64,000 nucleotides of DNA from Paracentrotus lividus (Eukaryota; Echinodermata; Echinoidea; Camarodonta; Echinidae): contig CALNVZ010000641.1 in assembly GCA_940671915.1 (NCBI GenBank), forward strand, positions 7,895,872-7,959,871. Direction: 5' to 3'. Made by a program: the position numbers and the translations under genes. The notes under the pieces were generated by a model, which did not search any database, was not told the origin of the DNA, and worked only from the letters and a program-made list of their open reading frames with translations. Positions 48,938 through 61,934 of this stretch are shown here, one piece after another; position 1 is the first letter of the stretch; every line of letters starts with the position of its first letter.

Positions 48938-49580
48938 TTTCCTTTCATGCATGATACCTATAATTGGAAATACTATATTAAAATTTGTATTCATATATTG
49001 ATCTTTAATCTCATCATAGCTGTTTCTCATGATTGAGCAGATTTGTAAATTTATGTAGGCCTATTGTTATCAGTCAGTCTGGGTAAGTTGAGCCAGACCG
49101 AACGGGGTAAGTTGAGCCATGGTTTGCAACAAGAAATAATATACAGAAATCTACAATAATAATAAAACAATGATTTAATACTATACTATGGTATTTGGGG
49201 AATATAGTTGATATGTAATTGATTTTGTTGTTTGAGACAGGTAATATCTATGATGAGTTCTGAATTCAGTTTACAATCTCGACATCACTTCTACAAATTG
49301 TATGCAAATGAGATACTGGGACCGATGGGATCAACTTACCCCAAGATGGTGGCTCAACTTACCCCGCCTATGGGGTAAGTTGAGCCATTTGCACTCTCTT
49401 TTCAAAAAGGTCAGAAATTTTTTTTTGAGGGGATTGAAAAGTGGGAATGGTTCTAAAAAATATTGGTCAATAAACCAAACTAACATGCACGGATAACTCA
49501 TTTTTTAGAAATAATCATTCATTTCAGTCTCAGCATGCGAAAACGCAAAAATTTGGCTCAACTTACCCCGCCGTCCCCTA
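48717..49580. mobile_element. TIR element with GGGGTAAGTTGAGCC ends
   Basis: Left TAGGGAGAACCGGGGTAAGT, right ACTTACCCCGCCGTCCCCTA. The motif GGGGTAAGTTGAGCC recurs inside in both orientations (48717-48750, 49080-49120, 49330-49390, 49553). An extra left end sits in copy A at 47217. Noncoding. Confidence 0.65.
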
Positions 49581-50385
49581 CTAAATGTTGAACCGCTGAG
49601 TGGGGGTGCCGAGGTTTACGGGCTAAAGAGGCAGGAGCTCGTTGTAAAGTGTAGCCTGTTGAGGCTCTATTAATGTGCCATAATCGCTATTACCTACTCA
49701 GGCCACCTTGTTTGGTTCCATAATACAGAACGTTAACATGGTTAGTGAGGAGTTTACACTAAAACCGAAGAATATAGGTTTTTTAGAATTTAGATGAGCA
49801 TTATTCATTTGAATTTTATTTCTATTATGGTTAAACACAGCACAATAATATTATTTAAGGCCTCCTGTTTGAATGCTGGCCTGTGCTCATAACATTAGGC
49901 CTTAATAATTGTTTTCGCTCCTTTTTTTCAATTCAGGGAGGCTGCAGCCCGCTCCACTTTCAAGAAGCCTCACTCCGCTGCCCGTGCAATTCCATCAACG
50001 CCGCCAAAATAAACAAACAAAGAAGGCGGGGACCCTTTATTTTTTTTTATTCTTTCTTTCTTTATTTCTAATTATCTTGATTTTTTTTTTTTTTTAAAGT
50101 GTGGCGAACCTCTATCTTCAATGCATTGTCAGTTCCCGCAAACTGCAAAACTAATTCTGAAGAGTTGCATGGCTTGATTATCGTGAGTATAAAGAGTTGA
50201 AATGAATATGATTACTATTTTTTCATACTCTATAAAGTTTTGTTGATTGTGTGACATTTTCTGAAGACGTATTGAAAATTAATTTTCTGTAATTGTTGTA
50301 AATTTGGTCAAAGTCAGTTTGCAAATGCAATTGTACGGTCCATTGCATCATTTTTTGAGTTGTTTTTTAAGTCGGAATATTGATG
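49581..50385. other. Unassigned DNA with a partial GGGGCCGCGGAGCG copy
   Basis: 49936-49992 contains CTGCAGCCCGCTCCACTTTC and CACTCCGCTGCCCGTG, a partial minus-strand copy of that repeat. T-rich runs follow (50040-50095). No gene seen. Confidence 0.4.
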
Positions 50386-51015
50386 CTGATCACTAGACAC
50401 AGCACACGCTAAACTATAACACAGCCCCCGTTGCCGAAAGGCGACGGGGCTGTAACGTTCGCACCACCTCCATTTAACAGCGAAATAATCAGCGTGATAA
50501 GCGATCAGAGGAATTAATACTGTCAATTTAATTCAATCTAATGTTAAATGTTGTTGTAAGGTTTCTAGTGATAATTTCACGCTGGTAAACAAGCGACTAA
50601 GAAATGAAAGTATATAGAAGAGCTTTTGACTTACAAAATTGATGTTTTCCGTTGGCCTTGTCTCTATCAATAGTGTTGGTGCCAATCGCTGCACATTTTT
50701 CTATGACGTCACTTTTTAGCTGGTGGCGAAGACGTATGGCGAAGACGAACGCAGCACGGAGAGATATACGTTGATGGACTCAATTTTCCTGTATTTTTTA
50801 CATTATTAGTGAATTACTTTCATGTGAAACATTCGAAAGATGTCACCCAATTCGAGAAAAACCTTCAAAGATTTGAATCAATGTGAGTTGAATTCAAATA
50901 AGGTATTTTTTGAAACGCACGAAATTTGTGGTCATGTATAGATATTTCAAAATTCGCCAAATATGTTACTGGTTCGTCAGTTCCCCCGTCGCTTCGCGAC
51001 GGGGGCTGGTCGGTT
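50386..51015. mobile_element. Possible element with GC-rich terminal hairpins
   Basis: Two strong hairpins: CAGCCCCCGTTGCC-GAAA-GGCGACGGGGCTG at 50424-50455 and CCCCCGTCGC-TTC-GCGACGGGGG at about 50982-51004. They share sequence and stand out from the AT-rich surroundings. Whether they mark the two ends of one element is unproven. Confidence 0.3.
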
Positions 51016-53990
51016 TACAGCACCACGCGTGCAGGGAGCCGTAATCAACTCACCAGACTACAATAGACGGGACTACGTACGAAACATCAACACAGTCGTA
51101 CTCCAAAAGATCACCAAAAAAGGCAAGATGACAAAAACATGGAAAATTCACTTACGCGAATTGTTGGCCAATGTCTACTTCTTATTCGCGCTCATACTTC
51201 CCCACATCTTCCTTTTTCCCTAAGCAACAAATCGCATAAGTTGCTCTCTAATTGTCCCGTATAAACTGTGAAGTAGTAATTCTTGCACGTCATACAAAAA
51301 AAGTTTGGCACAACAGTGAGAGTGTCTAATTATTGTTATTCAAATAGTAAGTCGATGGAGGGGGATGCGTGGGGTGGATCTGTGGCGGGTATCGTACAAC
51401 CATAAGCATAGGAGACTTTTGTGTATAGCCTCCCGAAGAAATAAATAGACATTGTTACTAGAAACACTGACGTTCATGAATTTAGTCATTCTCGTAGAAT
51501 GTTTATGCCCCGATGCTTCATAAGAGTATCCAATCAGACTTTTTAGAATTACTCTTTAGTGGTTAGGAGATTTTTTGTCGCCTATCTTTACATAAACAAT
51601 GATTCCTTCTGTGGTATCGATCTTATTCGCTTTTAGGTGGAGGAAATTGTTATTGGGTCAGATCTGGTTCTACGGATAAATTTATTGTTGGTCGCCTTGC
51701 ATAGAAAGACACACTCATTCTTTGTTATAAGATGGAATAAGTATCACCGATGAGCCCATTAATATTATTGCACGAAGCTCTGAGGGCACTCGGTAGTCTC
51801 AGTAATAATCATCATATACATAAAGGCACGAAATGTTCAGACTAAGACACTGATATCGGCTAAGCTCTTTGTTGAACAGCAGTTAGTTTCTTAACCAACT
51901 ACATAGTTATTCCGGGGGTTTTCAATCTTCTCGCGCTTGTCTTATGCCGTTTAGCTTCACTGATCATACAGACACATAGCAACTAGATTTCTGAATCTTC
52001 AATCCTTGACATGGATTCGACATAACCAGGACCATCTACCTATGGAGAAATACGAAAAACTCACAAAATTATCCTCCTTTGGCAAAGGGCAAATGAAGAT
52101 AATGATGTAAGAAATTTTTGGAACCTGATACTGGAAAAGAGTCTGACAAAGCCAGCCAAACGTAAGACGTACCAAGAGATCAGCAGTGTCAGTAGTGTAT
52201 AGTATCCGTCAGTGCCAGTCTTTAACACAATAGAGTTAATAAAGCTCCGCTCGTGTGTTGGAGACCCAAAGAAGTGAGCCAAAAGCTAAGACCTCACAAT
52301 AGTTGTCTTAATATGCTTAGTCCGAAAGTGATCTCTGAGACCTGTCCCAATTTTTCGTACACATCGCCACTCGAAAGTGGCCAGGATCTTAACCAAGACA
52401 CAGATACAAACTCGCTCATAGAACTTGTGAGCCTATCTCAGGGTTTTCTACGGGCTAATCAAAAGGTAGTGCGAGTTGATGCTCATTGATTGTATTTGTC
52501 TGTAATATCTCCACATTGGTTTGAATGCTTCTTGATTCTATTTTCTTGCATCTGTGACTCTCTATCGTTCTCCCTCATGCATCATCTGTTGTCTTGGGCT
52601 GTGATCTTTCCTTTTGCGGTTACTGATAACACTAGATCATGTGTTCACAGAGCACATAGCTGACCACAGCACAGGTTTGAAGACATGTGTATGATGCTTC
52701 CTGGCGTCTCTATCCCTTTTTTTAAGGTCATGGCTCTTTTCGGGCAAGTACACTGGTTTTTGGTAGGACATGTGAAGATATGGAGACAATACAGGCTGTA
52801 TAGGATTCCCCGCCGAAAAAATTCTACGGGCTCCTATCACCATTTTCCACGGCAAGCATCTCTGCTTATGGACCTCAGAGTAGGAGTAGATACTGAAACC
52901 ATTCATGCCAATGCCAAGTTAGGTTGCTAATGATTGAAAAATCAATTTCCGGGATGTTAAGATGATTTATACCTTAACGCCGGCCCAGGAACCTTGTGAC
53001 ATGCACAGGAAAATTGCATTAATCAGCGTTAGAGAACTTTTGGTATGAAGTGCTTGGGCGAAGGCGGCAGTCTGCAGATGATGATGTCAATGCCCTCTGT
53101 TTTTGTCGCAGTAACGCGCATCTACGAATCTGGGTCAACTGGACTAGTTCCTCAAGTTGAATCCTGGACTACCAAGGGTCAGCCAATCTCTGGGGTGTTG
53201 TCCTTGTTTTACGTTCGGCACGAACCACACCACCCAAATTTTCCTAGTGTGTTGACCCGCTTTCTCTCTCCTGTCGTGCGCAAGATTATCGTTTAGCACT
53301 AGATAATATCCCACCCAACTCCAGTGGCCCCAGTAGATATAGCGCAGAAAATACAATGGTACATGAGAGAGAAGGATACATACTTCTTCAACTCGGGCAA
53401 GAAAACATAATAAGTTTTGAAAACCTTGCCACCATTCCAGAGTTCGAAGGTGTTATACTTCGAGAAAGGGAGGGACTTAGATGGCAGTGGAAAGTATCTT
53501 TCCATAGTGGTCTGGAGCTCACTGGAGTTAAGATGAAGAACGTCACAAGACTTGGGGTGGTGTTCGTCAAAACAAGGACAACCAGAGTGCTCCTTGTAAA
53601 CTTGAGGATGATGGGCGGCAGAAATGACATCATCTCATCCGCTCCGCGAAACTTACGAACATCGAGAAATGGGCCGGCGAATACATACTATCTCGCCAGA
53701 TCTTACTCCTACTCAGCGCAAGGAAAAAGAGTAGCCCTGTGGGGAAGCTAAAGACGCAGGAAGTGACGGTAGAAAACTGACAATTTTCATACGGCAAGTG
53801 GAAAGATCACAGCCCAAGAAGTATCATAGGAAAGTAGAAGTCACAGATGCAGAAATAGTTCAAGAAGTTACCATGTGAAAGAAAGCGATGAGTGGTAGAA
53901 AAGCCTGAAGGGGCAGTAGGGAGGTTGTGTCGCCAAACTTCAAGCTGACCAAAAAGGAATGCAGTCAGCATTTTCCGGAAAAGATTAAGA
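51016..53990. other. Unassigned region with coding-like ORFs upstream of the CR1-like LINE
   Basis: Several 70-130-codon frames on both strands (e.g. 53356-53751 plus, product with HSGLELTGVKMKNVTRLGVV), more GC-rich than the surroundings. I do not recognise them. Two segments, about 52545-52625 and 53795-53860, are inverted copies sharing CATCTGTGACT and TTGGGCTGTGATCTTTCC. It could be the 5' part of the LINE or another decayed element. Confidence 0.3.
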
Positions 53991-54004
53991 CAATTTGAGT
54001 ATGG

Positions 54005-56245
54005 TAACAGTTTTAAAGTACTATAACCTAATGCTGACTCTCTATGACAAGTTAAATGGAATCTATTTGCAACACTGAGTGTACATTCATGATCCTGACT
54101 GTAATTATGATTACTGAAAGCTTAATCCCAAGAGCTCAATTTTTCCACTTCATCCACAATCAGTGAGTTTGCATGGGTATGGACAGTTTTTGTAACTTTG
54201 ACGAAGCTAAGGTTCGAGGATCTTGGTTATTATGTAAGCAATCCTTGTTATGCTACTGATGTACATTTTGAACTGAATTTCTCAGAATCCATAATTGGTC
54301 TTCAGTAAACTTTTTCTGGGAAGCATCTCCTTGTTATTGGGGTTGTGTATACCGCAGTCCATCCTCCACTTCTTTGAACAATGAATTATTGTGCAATACT
54401 TTTTTGTGATGCAGCCCAACGGAAGGAGCACAACTTATGTTTGTAGCTGGAGATTTTAATATTACCAGATATAGACTGGAACAACTGCCATTCACGGTGC
54501 AGTGAGGAACAGCAAACGCCTGCTTATAAATTTTTTAACAGCCGTTCAGGAAGTTATCTTCACCAAGATTGCATTTTAACAACCACCAGAGGTTCGGGAG
54601 GACAACAGGCGAAACATTCTTGACCTTGTTTTGACTAATGGATATCAATCTTGTGTACAATATTGATCACTTACCTTCCGCTGGTAAAGTGACCATTGCT
54701 GTTTAGCTGATAGATATGACAACTCAGGAGTGAAAAATTACAAAGAAAACAGAACTCTGTCTACAATGTACACTTGGGCAACTATGAAGAAATGAGGAAA
54801 ACCCTTTGATGAAGATATATGACGGATGAAATTTTTTAATGGCTTTAAGCTGTACTGAATTCGTGGAAAAAAATTATCAGATAAGCTTTATCATTGTATA
54901 CAAGAAAACATTTCTCTATGAAAGAGCTTTGGTAAAGGCAAGCAGAGAATATATTATGACTGAAGCGTTAAACCTCTCAAAGAGAAAACAGGACTCTGGA
55001 AGAGATACTTGAATCGAGGAGTGCATTGGATATGAGACAAAACGTGACCGCACACCTTGCAAGACTTGACACGGAATTTGTGCACTGATTTGAGTGCGTC
55101 TACTTCAGAAGCAAAGTCTAACCCTTAAATCCTTCTGGAGTATGTCAATAGCAGAACCAAAGAAATAGAAATAAGATGGGTAATCTGTCCAAACCCTGAT
55201 GGAACTGTGAACACTACTGGTGAGGAAAAAGCAGAGATACTGAACAAACAATTCAGCCAGTTTTTTACTATTGAGGATCTTTCCACGATTTCTGAGCCTC
55301 CTGTATGTCAAAAGGATTCGTACTTGCGAATGTGATTCTCACAGCAGATGGTTGTTTAAAAAAAACTTTTATCTCTCAGGAATGGTAAATCGGCTGGTCC
55401 AGAAAATCTTTCACCCCCGATTTTAAAGGAACTTGCTGATCAGCTCAGTGTAACCGTCTCGCTAAAATTTCAATATGTCCTACGGAAAAGGCGTTCTTAC
55501 TTCGGAATGGAAGACTGCAAACATACCGCTATACATAAGAAAGGTAGGCAGGAAAGATGCGGTAATTCCGCCCCATAGCCTACGTCTGTTGTGGTTAAAG
55601 TCATGGAGTCCATTCTTGAGATGCCATAGTTACCATATGAGTGTCAACAATTGTTTTGTATGCTCAGGCAATGGTTTGTACGCAGGGACGTGTCATGTAC
55701 GACGCAGTTACTTTGTTCAACTTGAGGATTGGACAGAAGCCATGGGCAATGGAGAACCTGTTGACTTATATATTTGGACTTCAAAAGCCTTGATTCTGTT
55801 ACGCTGTACCGCATGCCAGGCTCATGAAAAAAGTGGAGTCCTTAGGGATATGTAACCCATTACTCTCGTGGATCAAGGCCTTTCTTTCAGAGCATCTACA
55901 GCGAGTTGTCGTTGATGGAGCTAAGTCAACTTGACCAGTGTACTGAGTGGAATTCCGCAGGGCAGTGTCCTCGGTCCTACCCTGTTTGTCATGTATGTTA
56001 ATGACCTGCCTGACTCGATGACAAGTTCTGTTCAACTATATGCTGATGATGCCAAGATTTATACCAGAGTATCAAATGCAGATATGCGTCGATCTCTACA
56101 AACTGATTTGACACAAGTAAAGAAATGGTCTCAAACATGGCAATTGCCTCTGAACTCTGAAAAATGTAAAACGCTCCATCTTGGAAATAATAACATTCTT
56201 TCTTCATATTCCATGGAAAATGTCACATTGGAAAATGTGAACTGA
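54005..56245 (+). mobile_element. Decayed CR1-like LINE (endonuclease + reverse transcriptase)
   Basis: APE endonuclease pieces: N-A-D-S-L-x-D-K-L (about 54030), MITES (54110), VVYRSPSSTS (54343) and VAGDFN then LPDIDW after a 1-base shift (54442-54478). Next come YVNSRTKEIEIRW (55140) and NGKSAGPENLSPPILKELAD (55380). The RT part is LSGIPQGSVLGPTLFVMYVN and the catalytic YADD at 56039-56050. The wording is CR1-superfamily type. Frameshifts and stops disrupt it throughout, and the 3' part after the palm domain is missing, ending at a GAT repeat. Confidence 0.8.
55931..56245 (+). pseudogene. RT palm fragment of the CR1-like LINE
   Basis: Longest intact frame of the LINE: GIPQGSVLGPTLF motif, YADDAKIY catalytic motif, then LQTDLTQVKKWSQTWQLPLN and SEKCKTLHLG, the conserved helix after the palm. 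It lacks the thumb and C-terminal region. Confidence 0.85.
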
Positions 56246-56579
56246 TGATGATGATGATATATATGTACATCTTTGCCACTGATTCCACTGCACAAATGAA
56301 GCAAGTAATTTAATGGCGGGATAAATTGTGCCGCCCTCTTTTGTCGAAAGCTTGCATTTCGACGATGTCTCCGTCACGAGCGAGTCGAATGTGACATGGC
56401 AACAGTAGTTACCTTGTTTGTTTAATTTGTTGTTAGGATGATTAGCTTTTGATTCACTCGCGAATAGAATGAAAAAATAAATAACTAAATAAAAACTAGT
56501 AGGGCCTAGTAATAATAAAACAATAATATAATATTAACAAAAGTTTTGTTTATTGTTTTTAAAGCTAGTATGAGGTAGA

Positions 56580-56745
56580 GAGGCCTGGTGATTTCTAATT
56601 TTTTAAAGTGAAGGGGCTGGGTCACAAGTGGGGGGGGGGGTGGGGGCTGAACAAGCTAAAATCACGAATGTATAGTAACTTTTGTGTTTTGTACATGTTT
56701 GCTGAGAAAAGTTGGCTGAACCCCCCTCCCCGCCCCTCATTATAA
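56580..56745 (+). repeat. GGGGCCGCGGAGCG dispersed repeat, copy 4
   Basis: Diverged copy: AAAGTGAAGGGGCTGGGTC, a G-run, GCTGAACAAGCTAAAATCAC, TTTTGTACATGTTTGCTGAG and CCCCTCCCCGCCCCTC. It keeps the order of blocks seen in the other copies. Confidence 0.5.
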
Positions 56746-56749
56746 ATAC

Positions 56750-56797
56750 TATAATGATCTTTTTTTCTTCTTCTTCTTTTTTTGGTTGTATTGATGC

Positions 56798-56839
<42 letters not shown>

Positions 56840-57261
56840 TTTGTTTTTCATTTTCATGTTGGTTTTGTTTTTTTGTTTTTTTTATTTATTTATTTTATTT
56901 TCTTTCTTATTATTTTTTTTTTTTTGGGGGGGATAAGTCCAAATTCTATCCAAGTCAAATTCTATCCAAGATTTACTAGGGCAATTGTGGGCCTAAATTT
57001 CCTGCCCTCATTGTCCCCCTCCCAATGAATGGCTTAGATGTATGTACATTGTTAAAAAGAAAATAAATAAATAAAACAGAGACAAAGACAGTTAGATGTA
57101 TTTCAATTCAAGTTTAATTTTATTTACAAAACATGAAGAATACAGTATAAGGATTTAAAAGTAAAGAAAAGTAAACAAGACTAAGCTCCTCCGGGCCCCA
57201 TTACAAATATCTCGTCCACCCTAACCCCATCCCCTCCATCCACCCCTAAAAAAAAAGTCTT

Positions 57262-57296
<35 letters not shown>

Positions 57297-58250
57297 TAAG
57301 CTCCTCCGGGCCCCATGACAAAAATATCTCGTCCAGCCCCCCCCCCCAAAAAAGTCTAAGGAGAAAAAAGGGGGGAATTGACGGCAGGCCCGATTTAGGC
57401 ACTCAATCCTACCCCTATGGCCGATACACGATGACCTTTATGATGTGCCGAGGGGCGGGGAAAAAAACATCTTTCCATTTTTTTAATTTTTTTTAAATTT
57501 TTAATACTAAAGTGTGGAAGGTAGGTTAACATTTGTTTATTTTACGCGATGTTTACATAACACACCTCTCGCATAATCGTGATCGCGATTGCAGGCACTC
57601 TATCTCTATATTTCCATTTCAATTTTTTTCTCAAAGCGACCATACGAAATCGAGTGACATATATGAGAGAAATACATGAGAGAAATGTCAAATTTGCATT
57701 GTCGATAATAGTCAAATATGACTGATTGCCATTAAACCTAACGAAAGAAGAAGAAGAAGAGTGGCAGAAAAATCGGGAAGACTGCTGAAAATCGGTGAGT
57801 TTTTGCTCGCATTTCACCTTTTTAGTTCAGCTAAGCATTGTCAGAGATTAGTTAGGATTTAAAAATAAATATTTAAGTGCACATTGAGTAACAAATTTAA
57901 ACGTTATAATGGGATTGAAAGTGTAAATTTAGGTTAGAAATTATTTTTTGTAACAATGCCAGAGTGTCGTAGAGTCAGAAGCACGAGTTTGATATATCAA
58001 ACAAGTGTAGTGCATGAGTGACACAGCACAGCACTGTCGATTGCGTCAGCGTGCGACACAACTTCACTGCCTTCAGAGTTCAGGTCCAGTTAGTAAATGC
58101 CGAGTACCATTTTAATTCATCTAAAACTCACAAATTGGTAGATCTAGTAGAATCTAAATTCTTCTCTCTTTTTTTTTTAATAGTTGTTTGCAGTTCTCTC
58201 CAGTTTCCTCATTAGACATTAAATTTATGAATTAGAGTCTAGAATCTAAA
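56750..58250. other. Low-complexity region with a tandem duplication
   Basis: T-runs at 56799-56836 and an A-run at 57264-57293. CTAAGCTCCTCCGGGCCCCA occurs at 57181 and 57296, each followed by ATCTCGTCCA and an AAAAAGTCT block (a duplication of about 115 bp). (AAG)4 at 57746. No gene recognised. Confidence 0.6.
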
Positions 58251-58251
58251 C

Positions 58252-60245
58252 ACAAAACAAAAAGAAAGTTCCCCCTATTTCAGATATCAATAATTTTTGA
58301 ACCGGGAGGAATTTTAAAAATCTAATTATATGTCCATGTAGGGAATTTAATTAGCTACCATAGGAGCGAATTTTATGGAAAAATCATCAAGTCATGCTTC
58401 AGTGATTAATGGTTGAATGCAAAAATGTCATTTTTTGAAGTTCGCAAGCATAAAATCACAACTTTGATTCAATGAATATCAGACCCATTTTCAGATTTTA
58501 AACAATTTACACGTCAGAATGTATGCAAAATGTGCTTCCCAACATACGGAAACGAAGTTTGCGTCAAATTTCACGGTTGAGTGAGCATGCAGCAAAAATT
58601 GCCCAAACTGCAATTTTCACTTCTTTGCCATGGTATATTCGATCAAATGTCAGGGAATTCCTGTTTTGGAAGTGTATGCAACCAATGTCCATTCATTCAC
58701 GGTTGAATGAACCCATCAATCAACCAAAAAATAACCTATTTTAAAATTACGAAGAGTCATTGTAGTAATTTTATGCACTAGAAAGCATCTCAATAACATT
58801 TTTGGGGTTTTATTTATTTTCATTGGGCACATGTCAATGATCCTATGGCATTTATTTAAAAATTCATGCTTCAGTGAGCACGTGAGACTGGAAAAGCCCT
58901 TTTCTCACGTACGGACTAAAAGTCAAATTCTTACTTTGATTGAATATAACAATTCTTGTTGGGGAGTACTTTTGATTTTATTTTCACAAAAATCCCGATG
59001 TTTCACGCCTCACTGGGCACAATATACAAGAAAATCATGAAAATAAGAAGAAAGTTTCGGGCTTCGTCATGGTTCAGTGACTTTTCGAAAACGTAATTAG
59101 AATGGAGATCATGTTAGTTGGAGATCAGTTGAAGCTGTGTGCCAAGTTTCGTGACATAACTCACAGTAGAATTAACAATAATCATCAATGAAATTGACCG
59201 AATTTCACATTCGTCAGGTATTGATTTCCTCCTTCATTGACTTTATGTACAGACGTTTAACAAAAGTTTAACAAAAGTGAAATTTGGCATATTTTAATTG
59301 TCAGTTTTTGTCCGTTTGACTGTGAATTATTTTATGAAACTTTGCACATAGCTTGAACTGGTCTCTAACTACATGTAACATGATCGTTACTCAAATTACG
59401 TATTCGTAAAGTTACTGAACCATGACGAAGCCCGAAACTTTCTTCTTATTTTCAAGATTTTCTTGTATCTTGTGCCCACTGAGGCGTGAAACATCAGGAT
59501 TTTCATCAAAAAATAAAATCAAAAGTACTCCCCGAAAAGAATTGTTATATTCAATCAAAGTAAGAATTTGAATTTTAGTCCGTACGTGAGAAAAGGGCTT
59601 TTCTAGTCTTACTTGCTTACTGAAGCATGAATTTTTAAATAAATGCCATAGGATCATTGACACGTGCCCAATGAATATATAAATAAAACCCCTAAAATGT
59701 TATCAAGATGCTTCCTAGTGAATAAAATTACTACAATGACTCTTCGTAATTCTAAAATGGCCTATTTGTTGGTTGATTGATGGGTTCGTTCAACCGTGAA
59801 TGGATGGATATTGGTTGCATACACTTCCAAAACAGGAATTCCCTCACATTTGATCGATTATACCACGGCAAAGAAGTAAGAATCGCAGTTTGGGCAATTT
59901 CTGCTGCATGCTCACTCAACCGTGAAATTTGACGCAAATTTCGTTTTTGTATGTTGGGAAGCACGTATTGCATACATTCTGACGTGTAAATTGCTTAAAA
60001 TCTGAAAATGGGTCCGATATTCATTGAATCAAAGTTGTGATTTTAGGCTTGCGAACTTCAAAAAATGACATTTTTGCATTCAACCATTAATCGCTGAAGC
60101 ATGACTTGATGATTTTTCCATAAAATTCGCTCTTATGGTAGCTAATTAAATTCCCTACATGGACATACAATTAGATTTTTAAAATTCCTCCTGGTTAAAA
60201 AATTATTGATATCTGAAATAGGGGGAACTTTCTTTTTGTGTTGTG
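58252..60245. repeat. 2-kb inverted repeat with diverged arms
   Basis: Left arm from ACAAAACAAAAAGAAAGTTC, right arm ending in its complement (GAACTTTCTTTTTGTGTTGTG). Collinear pairing extends to about 59170 and 59310, leaving a loop of roughly 140 bp. The arms differ by substitutions at many sites, so this is not an assembly reflection. Mirrored ORFs (58523/59973 and 58831/59663) are copies of one another. Probably a palindromic transposon; superfamily unknown. Confidence 0.8.
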
Positions 60246-61934
60246 TTTATATGATTATGAGGTTCCTTGTCTGTTGTTTTTTTGAGTGTGTGTCATTTCA
60301 TATTTTATTCCTTCATTTTATTTGCCTATAATCTGTTTCTCTTTCATTGTGTAATAATTCGTTGTTTTTCCCTTTCCTTATGATTGTTTTCCCCTTTAGG
60401 ACAAATTCTAACATCATGAGCATATAAATTAATCTTTCAAGTTCAGAAAAAAATATGTGGCTACATGTCATGGACACTTACACTTATGCATGGTCAATTC
60501 ATAATTGACCTTGCACTGGGAAGTACCTTACTGCAGCAGTTTTCTTCCAATGGAAAGTCAATGTAGAAAAGTGTCTTGAGCAGCTCAAGCCAAGTCAAGG
60601 TGGCATATCCAAAAAAGGGTCTCAAATTTCTACTAAACAAAATTTAAAATATCTGATGGAAGAATTATATTGCAATGAGATTATCTTAAATTATTTTGAG
60701 GTAGGTTTAAAGCTGGTTTCGCTAATTATTATTGAGAAGTTTCCTCAGCAACCAAGAGGGTGACAGACAGCCATTTTTCAGTACTGACTGATGTTGGTTT
60801 GCAGCTGCCCTATGTGCTACATGGATAGCTTCATATCTACTCCAAAACAAAAACAAAAATGAAATGCTATAACAGCAAGCCTACTATGTACAGGTGTATC
60901 TCCAACTACAAATGGAGGAAGAATAAGAAGACGACGAAGAAGAAGTTACAATCAGATATTTTTATTATTTTCTTGGCATGATAAAAATTACAATTATGGG
61001 ACTTGAAGAGTGCTAAAATTATATTCCTTATCATTTCATCCCAAGTTCACTGTCTACTTTTGGGTCATTCCAAGGGGTTGGGGCAATTTTTTATGCAATG
61101 TCCCCTGTAACGGAGGTATCAACTTTTGCAGTTCACCATGAAGATCAATTTAGATGTGGTTAAGTTTTGAGCTGTCAATGAAAAATTGCTCTCTTTTCTC
61201 AGCAATACATGTAGACATTAAAATTGGAAATCTTTTATGGATTTCAAGCAACAGACATACAATTACAAAAAATCTACCACCGTTACAGGGACATAATATT
61301 GCTTTTACATGGACAAGAAATTTTCATGAGTCAAATTGCAATATGCCATAGTGGATGGGACCCCATTTTTTTGCTCATGTCATTATTGGAATATATTTGC
61401 GTGGTTTGAAAAAGATATGGATTTGGATTTGTGGTATGTCACAAAAATTGCCCCAACCCTGTGGAATTACCCTTTTATGACTTGTCTGTCTTCTCAAAGA
61501 CTTTACAGATTAACTGACAATCAATGTGTTGTAGCGTGATATNNNNNNNNNNNNNNNNNNNNNNNNNNNNNNNNNNNNNNNNNNNNNNNNNNNNNNNNNN
61601 NNNNNNNNNNNNNNNNNCCTTTTTAAAAATATTTATTTACTTATTTATTTTTTTGCTGTATACTGTCATTTTAAACAAGGTCAGGTCCACTATGAATTTG
61701 AGATGATCTCTACTTTTCTGTCTTTCCTTGTGTTATTCATAAGTAATGTAGCATTCTTACCATTTCATTAACTTGGAAGTTTTTGCTCTGATGCATGACT
61801 TAAATAGTGAATTTCACTTTGTTGTTCAACTTTCCAGAGCTTTTTCCAGAAATAGTAATATAACATTAGTTGTAACTATGGATTGTGGAATTAATTTGAT
61901 TTCTATATAATTCCTTTAACCCTTTCTCTCTCAG
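60246..61934. other. Intergenic/5' intron DNA before the LYR exon
   Basis: AT-rich with no repeat ends noted. A noncoding first exon and promoter of the LYR gene should lie here or further left, but none is identifiable. 75 N at 61543-61617. Confidence 0.4.
61543..61617. other. Assembly gap (75 N)
   Basis: About 320 bp upstream of the LYR exon acceptor. Confidence 0.99.

Noticed and set aside
58523-59973. Pairs of similar 70-80-codon proteins on opposite strands
   Set aside because: They are copies generated by the two arms of an inverted repeat and match no family.
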